DNA of 8,092 bases, from NCBI GenBank assembly GCA_023405875.1, contig JAEXXN010000345.1, positions 1-8,092 on the forward strand, in the 5' to 3' direction. Shown piece by piece: positions 1 through 5,995 of the stretch. The stretch's first letter is position 1, and each line of letters begins with the position of its first letter. The notes beneath the pieces were generated by a model. That model did no database searches. It saw nothing but the letters and a program-made list of their open reading frames with translations, and was not told where the DNA came from. Position numbers and translations under genes: made by a program. This stretch comes from Bacillota bacterium. GTDB lineage: Bacteria; Bacillota; Clostridia; Lutisporales; Lutisporaceae.

Positions 1-1623
1 ACCGACGGCAGAGCCTACTATTGCTCCCTCGGATATCGGCGAATTGAACAGCCTGTGATACGGAAGGGCTTCGGTAAGGCCCCTGTAAACCGCAAAGGCT
101 CCGCCCCAATCCCTGTTCTCTTCGCCATAGGCTATAAGGGTCGGATCTGTATAGAATTTGTCTATGATGGACTCAAATATTGCATCTCTATAATTAAATA
201 CCTTATTCTTTGAAACAGGCTTTCCATCCTGTATGCCTGCTCTTATTTTCCTGGCATTCTGCTGTACTCTCGGATTCTCCGCTTTCGGCATCAGCACTTC
301 ACATTCCCTGTCCTCCATTTTTTCAACCCTCTGGTTGGAGAACATCAGCCTGGATATCCCCTCTGTATCTGCCGCAAGGTTCATCCTTGGAGAAACAACA
401 TCATCCGTTGCCAGCCTGCATGCCTTTGTTATCAATTCCCTGGTGCTTTCAAGGATCTCTTCGTAAACCTCCTCTTTGCCCACACCCGCCTGCAGCAGCG
501 CAGCCTTATAGCCTATGAGGGAATCCTGCTGCATCCAGGCTTCAACCTCTTCCTTGCTCCTGTAGCTGGAGGCGTCGGAGGGGGAGTGCCCTGTAAACCT
601 GTAGGTCAAGGTATCAAGCAGTACAGGCCCCTTCTTTTCTTCAAGGAGCTTCTTCTTTCTCTTCATAGCGTCGATTACCGCCAGAGGATTATAGCCGTCT
701 ATCCGCTCTGCATGCAGCTGTTCGGGATTCACTCCCGCACCGATCCTTGCAAGCATGTCGTAGCCCATTGTCTCACCGCGGGTCTGTCCGCCCATTCCAT
801 ACTGATTATTAAAGAAGTTCAGCATAAAAGGAAGGCCTCCACGGTATTCGCCTTCCCAGAGCTGCTTATACTGGTCCATTGCCGCAAGGGACAAGCCCTC
901 CCAGACAGGTCCGCAGCCCATGGAAGCGTCGCCTATGTTCGCTATGACAATACCCTTCTTGCGGTTGATCCTCTTGTAAAGAGCCGCACCCACTGCGATA
1001 TCCCCGGACCCGCCTACGATAGCATTATTGGGGTATATGCCGAAGGGTGTGAAGAAGGCGTGCATTGAACCTCCCAGCCCCTTGTGGAAGCCTGTTTCCC
1101 TTGCAAAAATCTCTGCCAGAGTACCGTATATCAGGAAATCTACTGCAAGCTCCTTTACATCGTTTTTGTCCTTCTGCTTTCCTTCCACCACCCTTAGAAC
1201 TGCTCCGCCAAAGAAGCCTTCCATGATATCCAGCAGCTCCTTGCCGCTGAGCTTCTCAATTGCGGAAAGCCCTTTTGCGAGGATTTCTCCGTGGCTTCTG
1301 TGAGACCCGAATATATAGTCCTCTTTGTCCAGTATATATGCCTGGCCTACAACTGAAGCTTCCTGCCCCAGGGAAAGGTGGGCAGGCCCCGGATGGTTGT
1401 ATTGTATGCCGTTATACTCGTTGGTAGTCTTTATTAAATTCAGCATTGTCTCAAACTCTCTGATTATAGCCATGTCCCTGTATATTCTCAGAAAATCCGC
1501 TGTAGAAAAATTTGCTTTTTCTTCCTCAATTGTTTTGCTGTACTGGTTCACCGGTATATCATTGAATTTTATCCAACCGCTTTTCCTTATTTCGCTCGGA
1601 TCAACAAATTGTGACTTTGGCAT
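1..1623 (-). CDS. 2-oxo-acid dehydrogenase E1 component, alpha-beta fusion (partial, C-terminus off the left edge)
   Basis: Thiamine-diphosphate E1 subunit that decarboxylates a 2-oxo acid (or cleaves acetoin) and passes the acyl group to E2 lipoate. The 541 visible residues cover a whole E1-alpha part followed by the start of E1-beta. In alpha: HRSHG at 108-112, KGLGGSMH at 181-188, a ThDP-binding stretch from GD (231-232) to NN (272-273), and YRFTGHSPSD at 341-350, matching the conserved YRxxGHSxxD loop. A linker at about 430-475 leads into beta: YRDAIFESI, GEEN at 500-503, WGGAF, and SPISEGAIVGSAVG at the cut. Separate E1-beta proteins are about 325 residues, so the full fusion should be near 800. 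The ATG at 1623 has AGGAGG 8 nt upstream. It is the last visible gene of the E2-E3-E1 operon, 25 nt after E3. Oddities: GDA instead of GDG, and roughly 40 extra residues around 125-170. Substrate (pyruvate, branched-chain 2-oxo acid or acetoin) is unresolved. Confidence 0.93.
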   Translation of the reverse strand, partial: MPKSQFVDPSEIRKSGWIKFNDIPVNQYSKTIEEEKANFSTADFLRIYRDMAIIREFETMLNLIKTTNEYNGIQYNHPGPAHLSLGQEASVVGQAYILDKEDYIFGSHRSHGEILAKGLSAIEKLSGKELLDIMEGFFGGAVLRVVEGKQKDKNDVKELAVDFLIYGTLAEIFARETGFHKGLGGSMHAFFTPFGIYPNNAIVGGSGDIAVGAALYKRINRKKGIVIANIGDASMGCGPVWEGLSLAAMDQYKQLWEGEYRGGLPFMLNFFNNQYGMGGQTRGETMGYDMLARIGAGVNPEQLHAERIDGYNPLAVIDAMKRKKKLLEEKKGPVLLDTLTYRFTGHSPSDASSYRSKEEVEAWMQQDSLIGYKAALLQAGVGKEEVYEEILESTRELITKACRLATDDVVSPRMNLAADTEGISRLMFSNQRVEKMEDRECEVLMPKAENPRVQQNARKIRAGIQDGKPVSKNKVFNYRDAIFESIIDKFYTDPTLIAYGEENRDWGGAFAVYRGLTEALPYHRLFNSPISEGAIVGSAVG

Positions 1624-1648
1624 GATATTTTCCTCCTTTATTTAAAAT

Positions 1649-3013
1649 CTAAAATTGAAAAATTGTCTCCCTTATTATCTCCGATACCGTCGGATGAGGG
1701 AAAACCAGCTCCTTGATATCCTTTACCCTCATTTCGGTTTCAAGCATCAGCCCTGCTCCGTAAATCATCTCAGAGGCGTAGCTGCCGACCATATGCACAC
1801 CTATTATCCTGTTGTGCCGCTTGTCCGCCAGTATCTTGCACAGGCCCTCTCCCTCAGCGTTCTCCGCTACATATCTTCCGCTGTAGATCATCGGCAGCTT
1901 TGCGACCTCATATTCTATACCCTTCTGCCTTGCCGACTCTTCCGTTTCTCCTACACCGGCCACTTCAGGGTTTGTATATATAACCGAAGGGATTGCATTA
2001 TATCTCATTATATCCCTCTTCCCCAGGATATTGTTTATGCAGACCTCCGCCTCACGGTACGCTGTATGGGCCAGCATCGAAACCCCATTTACGTCTCCGG
2101 CGGCGTATACCTCCGGGACATTGGTCTTTCCCCGTTGGTCAGTCCTGATGCGTCCCCTTTCCACCTCGACACCGATCTTTTCCAGACCCAGACCTTCTGT
2201 CGCAGGCCTTCTGCCGATGCTCAAAAGCACCTTGTCCGCAGCAACGGAATAGGTCTGTCCTTCCGACTCGTATACAACCGCTCCATCCCCGACCTGTACC
2301 ACCTTTGCTCCCAGCTTGAATTCGACGCCCTTCTTCTGGTAGCTGTCCAGCAGGTAACCGGATATTTCCCTGTCGGTATAGCCTGCTATATGGTCAAGCA
2401 TCTCTATAACCGTTACCTTGCTGCCTGCCGAATTGAAGTAAGAGGCCATTTCCAGCCCTATTACTCCTCCGCCCACGATTACAAGCGCAGAGGGAACCTC
2501 TTTCAGGTCAAGGAGCTCCCGGTTTGTAACCACATAACCCTTTTCCAGTCCTTCCTTGAGACCGGGAATCGGAGGAACCACAGGCACCGAGCCTGTAGCA
2601 ATAAGCAGGCGCTTTCCCGTATACATGTCGCTGCCTGCCCTGACCTCATAGCCGGCGCTGCTCCTGCCCGCTATTTCGGCAGCTCCTTCAACCACAGTGA
2701 CCTTATTGTTTCTGAGCTTGCTCTTTACCCCCATTACAAGGGTATCTACAACCTTGTTCTTTCTTTCAACAACCGCTGCATGATTCAGAAGGGCATTAAC
2801 CACAGTCACGCCATATTGCTCACTGTGAACGGCATTATCATATATTTTGGCTGAATACAGCAGGGCCTTTGAGGGTATACAGCCCTCGTTCAGGCATACA
2901 CCGCCCACATACCGCTTTTCTATAAGAAGGACCTTCAGTCCCTCATGTCCGGCTCTTTCGGCGGCCAGATAGCCCGCCGGTCCGCCGCCTATAATTATCA
3001 AATCATAAATCAT
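1649..3013 (-). CDS. lpdA: Dihydrolipoyl dehydrogenase (E3)
   Basis: Flavoprotein that reoxidises dihydrolipoamide on E2 and reduces NAD+. The 454-residue length is normal for E3, and there is no N-terminal lipoyl domain. FAD-binding GGGPAG lies at 9-14; the redox disulfide is C40/C45 in GGVCLNEGCIPSK; the NAD-binding motif GGGVIGLE is at 181-188 with Glu204 at the end of the next strand, as expected for NAD rather than NADP; the second FAD motif AAGDV is at 304-308; and the C-terminal interface carries the catalytic His-Glu dyad in HPTVSE (H440, E445). I chose the ATG at 3013 because GAGGTGA sits 5 nt upstream inside the E2 stop region. An in-frame GTG at 3022 would add three residues, overlap the E2 stop and have no good ribosome site. 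It lies between E2 and E1, so it is probably dedicated to this complex. Confidence 0.96.
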   Translation of the reverse strand: MIYDLIIIGGGPAGYLAAERAGHEGLKVLLIEKRYVGGVCLNEGCIPSKALLYSAKIYDNAVHSEQYGVTVVNALLNHAAVVERKNKVVDTLVMGVKSKLRNNKVTVVEGAAEIAGRSSAGYEVRAGSDMYTGKRLLIATGSVPVVPPIPGLKEGLEKGYVVTNRELLDLKEVPSALVIVGGGVIGLEMASYFNSAGSKVTVIEMLDHIAGYTDREISGYLLDSYQKKGVEFKLGAKVVQVGDGAVVYESEGQTYSVAADKVLLSIGRRPATEGLGLEKIGVEVERGRIRTDQRGKTNVPEVYAAGDVNGVSMLAHTAYREAEVCINNILGKRDIMRYNAIPSVIYTNPEVAGVGETEESARQKGIEYEVAKLPMIYSGRYVAENAEGEGLCKILADKRHNRIIGVHMVGSYASEMIYGAGLMLETEMRVKDIKELVFPHPTVSEIIRETIFQF

Positions 3014-3018
3014 CCGTT

Positions 3019-3025
3019 TCACCTC
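3019..3025 (-). promoter_or_regulatory. Ribosome binding site for E3, overlapping the E2 stop codon
   Basis: On the minus strand GAGGTGA spans the last codons and TGA stop of E2 and lies 5 nt before the ATG at 3013. It decides the E3 start in favour of that ATG and suggests translational coupling between E2 and E3. Confidence 0.7.
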
Positions 3026-4380
3026 GCCATCAATGCACTGAAATTTTCCAGGTTATATACAAGCTCCTGCAGGAATCTTGCAGCCGGCGCCCCGTCAACT
3101 GCCCTATGGTCAAAGGTAAGGGAAAGGGTCATTGCAGGATAGTATACATACTCGCCCTCCACTTCCCGTACTCTCTGAACTATGGCATTTACTCCAAGAA
3201 TCCCTGTCTGGGGAGGATTCAGCACCGGTGTAAAGCTCTCTATTCCGAAGGAACCAAGGTTTGTCACTGTAAAGCTGCCGTTTTTGAGAAGGTCCGGGTT
3301 GATTGAACCGGACTGGCAATCCTTTGCCAGTGCCTTTACTTCACGGGATAGGCCATTTAGGGACTTCAGGTTTGCGTTCATTACAGTAGGCACCATCAAG
3401 CCCCTTTCCGTATCCACAGCCACTCCCAGGTTTACATTCCTGAAGTAAAGCATTGTATCATCAACAAGATTTGCGTTCATGGCCTTATGCTTAAGCAGTG
3501 TCCTTGAAACAGCAAAAAGCACCATATCATTTATTGTGATATTTTCAAGCTCCAATCTGTCCTTGCCCGCCTTGAGCTTCTTTCTTAATTCCATGATCTC
3601 CGTTGCATCAAAGGAGGAATTCAGCGTCAGCTGTGCTGTAGAAGCCAGGGAATTATGCATGGCCTTTGCAATGACCTTTCTTATATTGGGAAGCTTGACA
3701 GCGTCATACATGGGTCCTGAAGCACCGGCTGCCGGCTGTAAAATATCAGCGCCTGCATTCCTTGCTTCAAGATCTGAGGTCGTTATTCTGCCTCCCAGTC
3801 CTGTACCTTCAGCCAATGTTCCCGCTTCTCCCAGCATATGCTGTGCATGGGCGGAAGCTGTAAACGCATAGCCCGACTCCCTGAGGGCTATTATATCCTT
3901 CTCTATTACCCTGCCGTAAGGCCCTGAGGGATCGGCATACCGGTAGTCTATCCCATTCTTTTCCGCAAGGCTTCTGGCCCGCGGAGAGATTTTTATATCA
4001 TTTCCGTTAAAATTACCGATGGGGGAAGCAGCCTGCTGCCCGGCATCAATTTGCAGGTTTTCAGCCGGTTGATTTTCCCGGATATCCGGCTGCACCTCAA
4101 CCGGCCTTGCTGCGTCAGGTCTATATTGCTCAATGCTTTCGCCCTCCTCCCCTATTGCACACACATTTACAAGGCAGGGCACATCATCGCCCTCTTCAAA
4201 GAAATAACCGAGAAAAGTCCCGCTTACCTTTGCTTCCTCATCAAAGCTGGCTTTGTCCGTTTCATAGGAGAACAAGAGATCCCCGACCTCCACCTTGTCG
4301 CCTTTTTGCTTGTGCAGCTTTGCAAGGATGCAGCTTTCAACCGATTGTCCCTGTCTTGGCATAATTACTAAAGCAGCCAT
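3019..4380 (-). CDS. 2-oxo-acid dehydrogenase E2, dihydrolipoamide acyltransferase
   Basis: Core acyltransferase that moves the acyl group from E1 to CoA. Length 453 residues. One lipoyl domain at about 1-78, with the lipoylated lysine K43 in YETDKASF; a Pro/Gln/Ala-rich linker at about 80-128; a peripheral-subunit-binding domain at about 131-163 (ISPRARSLAEKNGID then YGRVIEKDI); a second linker at about 165-225 that contains GTGLGGRITTSDLEA (192-206), resembling the C-terminal half of another subunit-binding domain; then the catalytic domain at about 226-453, ending in SLTFDHRAVDGA with H425 and D429 of the HxxxDG active site. The ATG at 4380 follows AAGGAGGT after 4 nt. It is the first gene after a near-consensus promoter. 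E3 begins 5 nt after its stop. The family is certain; acyl specificity cannot be told from the sequence. Gene symbols such as pdhC, bkdB or acoC would over-specify the function. Confidence 0.95.
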   Translation of the reverse strand: MAALVIMPRQGQSVESCILAKLHKQKGDKVEVGDLLFSYETDKASFDEEAKVSGTFLGYFFEEGDDVPCLVNVCAIGEEGESIEQYRPDAARPVEVQPDIRENQPAENLQIDAGQQAASPIGNFNGNDIKISPRARSLAEKNGIDYRYADPSGPYGRVIEKDIIALRESGYAFTASAHAQHMLGEAGTLAEGTGLGGRITTSDLEARNAGADILQPAAGASGPMYDAVKLPNIRKVIAKAMHNSLASTAQLTLNSSFDATEIMELRKKLKAGKDRLELENITINDMVLFAVSRTLLKHKAMNANLVDDTMLYFRNVNLGVAVDTERGLMVPTVMNANLKSLNGLSREVKALAKDCQSGSINPDLLKNGSFTVTNLGSFGIESFTPVLNPPQTGILGVNAIVQRVREVEGEYVYYPAMTLSLTFDHRAVDGAPAARFLQELVYNLENFSALMAR

Positions 4381-4465
4381 ATTGACCTCCTTATAAAATA
4401 TATTATTATCATAATATTGTTAATATTTATCATTAATTTGTTACTTTTGTTCATAGTATACTTAA

Positions 4466-4494
4466 ATATTATCATCCCGCTGTAGGTATGTCAA
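4466..4494 (-). promoter_or_regulatory. Sigma-A-type promoter for the E2-E3-E1 operon
   Basis: On the minus strand there is a perfect -35 TTGACA (4489-4494), a 17-nt spacer and a -10 TAATAT (4466-4471). Transcription should begin near 4459, giving a leader of about 80 nt before the E2 ATG at 4380. With a near-consensus promoter this strong, any control is likely by repression or by an overlapping factor; this is inference. Confidence 0.82.
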
Positions 4495-4588
4495 CATAGA
4501 TAACTAATATTAAAGCATGCTTCTCACGGCCTGGGAAAAAGACCTCAGGTTTCTGAATACAATTATCTTCTTTATTTTCGAAAGTGTA

Positions 4589-4617
4589 TTGAATTTCATA
4601 TGTAATTAAGTTATTAT
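4589..4617 (+). promoter_or_regulatory. Sigma-A-type promoter for the AroE-like/VOC genes
   Basis: TTGAAT (4589-4594), a 17-nt spacer, then TATTAT (4612-4617), two mismatches to the -35 and one to the -10 consensus. Transcription would start near 4624, about 50 nt before the ATG at 4676. A weaker alternative -10, TATAAC at 4623-4628, lacks a good -35. In AT-rich DNA such matches arise by chance, so confidence is moderate. Confidence 0.6.
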
Positions 4618-4663
4618 TACTTTATAACTAAATCTATTTATGAACATAATAAAATGGTTAATT

Positions 4664-4668
4664 GGAGG
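4664..4668 (+). promoter_or_regulatory. Ribosome binding site deciding the AroE-like start
   Basis: GGAGG lies 7 nt before the ATG at 4676. An in-frame upstream ATG at 4640 would add 12 residues but has no Shine-Dalgarno sequence and would place this GGAGG inside the coding region, so 4676 is the better start. Confidence 0.85.
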
Positions 4669-4675
4669 TTGCAGA

Positions 4676-5488
4676 ATGGCAAAATCATTCCCTGTATTAT
4701 GCGGATCGATCGCAGGCAGTATCGGCGGCATGGGTGTAATAATGCACAATGCTGCATATAAAGCCCTGAACCTGGATTATTCATATGTTTCCTTCCAACC
4801 GGACAGCCTGGAGGATGCCGTGAAGGGTATGAGGACATTGGGAATCAGAGGATTGGGAGTAACCATGCCCTTTAAGCAGGATGTAATTGAATATCTTGAT
4901 GAGCTTGATGAATCAGCAAGGGTCATAGGTGCTGTAAATACAATAGTAAACCAGGACGGAACACTGAGGGGCTATAATACCGATTGGACCGGAGCGGTCA
5001 AATGCCTGGAGGAAGTCACCGATATCAAAGGAAAAAAGGTTGCTGTCCTTGGAGCCGGCGGAGCCGGAAGGGCTGTGATCTATGCACTGAAAAAATATAC
5101 CGAGGATATTGAGGTATATAACATTGACCAGGCCACAGGCAAAGAAGTAGCCGATTATTTCGGCGTCAGGTATGCAGGAGTTCCTGCGGATTTCAACAAA
5201 AGTACGGATTATGACATCCTGATCAACGCTACCTCAGTCGGCTTCAAAACCACAGATACAATACTCACGGCAGATCAGATGAGAGAGGGTAAAATAGTAC
5301 TGGATGCGGTCTTCATCCCCATAGAAACTGCTTTTGTGAAAATCGCAAGGGAATCGGGCTGTAAGGCCATACCCGGATACAGGATGCTTATTCACCAGTC
5401 GTGCTACCAATTTGAGCTCTACACCGGCATGAAAGCTCCTTTTGAGGTTATGGAAAAAGCTCTGCTGGATAAAATCAATGCACGTTAA
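4676..5488 (+). CDS. AroE-like NAD(P)-dependent dehydrogenase (shikimate/quinate dehydrogenase superfamily)
   Basis: A 270-residue protein, the normal length for shikimate dehydrogenase, with both AroE domains. Substrate-domain landmarks: K67 in VTMPFK and D103 in GYNTDWTG (the catalytic Lys-Asp pair of the family), N88 in GAVNT, and Q241 in LIHQSCYQFELYTG. The nucleotide domain has GAGGAGRA at 126-133 and NATSVG at 185-190. Two things differ from canonical AroE. The N-terminal SxSP shikimate-binding loop is replaced by SIGGMGVIMHN (15-25), so at most one of the two carboxylate-binding serines remains, and the usual Asn before VTxPFK is Gly61. The residues after the second nucleotide-domain strand read VYNID (D151) rather than the NRT typical of NADP-dependent AroE, hinting at NAD. 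No other aromatic-pathway gene is nearby. It could still be a shikimate dehydrogenase, but a quinate-type or novel substrate is plausible. It is cotranscribed with the VOC gene 22 nt downstream. Confidence 0.85.
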   Translation: MAKSFPVLCGSIAGSIGGMGVIMHNAAYKALNLDYSYVSFQPDSLEDAVKGMRTLGIRGLGVTMPFKQDVIEYLDELDESARVIGAVNTIVNQDGTLRGYNTDWTGAVKCLEEVTDIKGKKVAVLGAGGAGRAVIYALKKYTEDIEVYNIDQATGKEVADYFGVRYAGVPADFNKSTDYDILINATSVGFKTTDTILTADQMREGKIVLDAVFIPIETAFVKIARESGCKAIPGYRMLIHQSCYQFELYTGMKAPFEVMEKALLDKINAR

Positions 5489-5510
5489 TATTTAACATAT
5501 AGGAGGAAAT

Positions 5511-5924
5511 ATGATTAAAGGTTTTGGACATATTGCGTTTACCGTTATGGATATGGACAGGTCCCTTGAGTTCTATTGCAGCGTCCTTGGCCTGGAAAAG
5601 GCCTTTGAAGTCCGTGATAAGGACGGCAACCCGTGGATAAACAACATCAAGGCCGGCGAAGGGCAATATATAGAGCTTATGTACGGAGGGGCCGAAGAAT
5701 ATAAATATGTTGAAGAAAAAGCAGGCTTCTCACATTTATGTCTTGATGTGGAGGATATCCACGCATTGGCTGACCGCCTGCGTGCCTTCGGCATTCCCCT
5801 GGATGTCGAGCCCAAGCAGGGCCGCGACCTGAACTTCCAGTGCTGGGCCAAGGACCCCGATGGGAACAGGATAGAATTCATGCAGTTCCATCTCGATTCT
5901 CCACAGAAGAAAGGCAGATGGTAA
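5511..5924 (+). CDS. VOC-family (glyoxalase I-like) metalloprotein
   Basis: A 137-residue protein of the vicinal-oxygen-chelate fold, with two beta-alpha-beta-beta-beta repeats. All four metal ligands expected for a glyoxalase I-type site are visible: H7 in GHIAF, E55 in YIELM, H75 in FSHLCLDV and E122 in NRIEFMQ, at nearly the same positions as in E. coli GloA. WAKDPDGNRIEF is the usual family C-terminal motif. It begins at an ATG with AGGAGG 4 nt upstream, 22 nt after the AroE-like stop, so the two form an operon. Strict glyoxalase I (lactoylglutathione lyase) function is doubtful because many clostridia lack glutathione; epimerase, lyase, dioxygenase or resistance activities share this fold. 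A role linked to the AroE-like enzyme's substrate is inferred from operon context only. Confidence 0.88.
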   Translation: MIKGFGHIAFTVMDMDRSLEFYCSVLGLEKAFEVRDKDGNPWINNIKAGEGQYIELMYGGAEEYKYVEEKAGFSHLCLDVEDIHALADRLRAFGIPLDVEPKQGRDLNFQCWAKDPDGNRIEFMQFHLDSPQKKGRW

Positions 5925-5927
5925 AAC

Positions 5928-5984
5928 AAAAAGATGAGATTTACACAGCTCATTCCCCCGAGCTTGTGTGAATCTCACTTTTTT
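5928..5984. terminator. Bidirectional rho-independent terminator
   Basis: Inverted repeat with arms at 5935-5951 and 5960-5977 (GAGATTTACACAGCTC against GAGCTTGTGTGAATCTC), one bulge and a near-mismatch, with a short CCCC-containing loop. It is followed by six T on the plus strand (5979-5984) and preceded by five A (5928-5932), which form a U-tract for minus-strand transcripts. It sits between the convergent VOC and ROK-like genes and can end both. Confidence 0.88.
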
Positions 5985-5995
5985 AACACCGGTTT

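Larger units (their letters stand above)
4381..4675. other. Divergent intergenic region
   Basis: About 295 nt between the divergent E2 and AroE-like starts, far more AT-rich than the flanking genes. It holds a promoter for each direction, both ribosome binding sites, a perfect 10-bp palindrome (AAGCATGCTT, 4513-4522) between the promoters, and an AT-only dyad (AATATT-GTT-AATATT, 4413-4427) in the E2 leader. No coding sequence, tRNA, riboswitch or T-box pattern was recognised. The leader of the E2 transcript, about 80 nt and very AT-rich, is too short and unstructured for the common riboswitch classes. Confidence 0.8.

Noticed and set aside
1655..2854. A 399-codon open frame on the plus strand opposite E3
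   Set aside because: It lies wholly antisense to a well-supported E3 gene, shows no recognisable motif, and arises from the codon bias of the opposite strand.
4413..4427. AT-only dyad AATATT-GTT-AATATT in the E2 leader as a regulatory hairpin
   Set aside because: A six-pair stem made only of A-T pairs is too weak to argue for a structure, and the base composition makes it expected.
4417..4434. A Rex-like redox operator (TTGTTAA half-site) in the E2 leader
   Set aside because: Only one half-site is present; the second half does not match TTAACAA, and AT-rich DNA yields such half-sites by chance.
4531..4550. Short inverted repeat CCTGGG/CCTCAGG as a terminator or attenuator
   Set aside because: The stem is short and bulged, no T-tract follows on either strand, and it lies upstream of both predicted transcription starts.
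4448..4646. The shared octamer TATGAACA near both predicted transcription starts (4448-4455 minus, 4639-4646 plus)
   Set aside because: Eight bases of AT-rich sequence can recur by chance, and the two copies sit in different positions relative to the promoters.
4640..4675. Upstream ATG start for the AroE-like gene
   Set aside because: It has no Shine-Dalgarno sequence, and the extra 12 residues precede the conserved family N-terminus and contain the true ribosome binding site.
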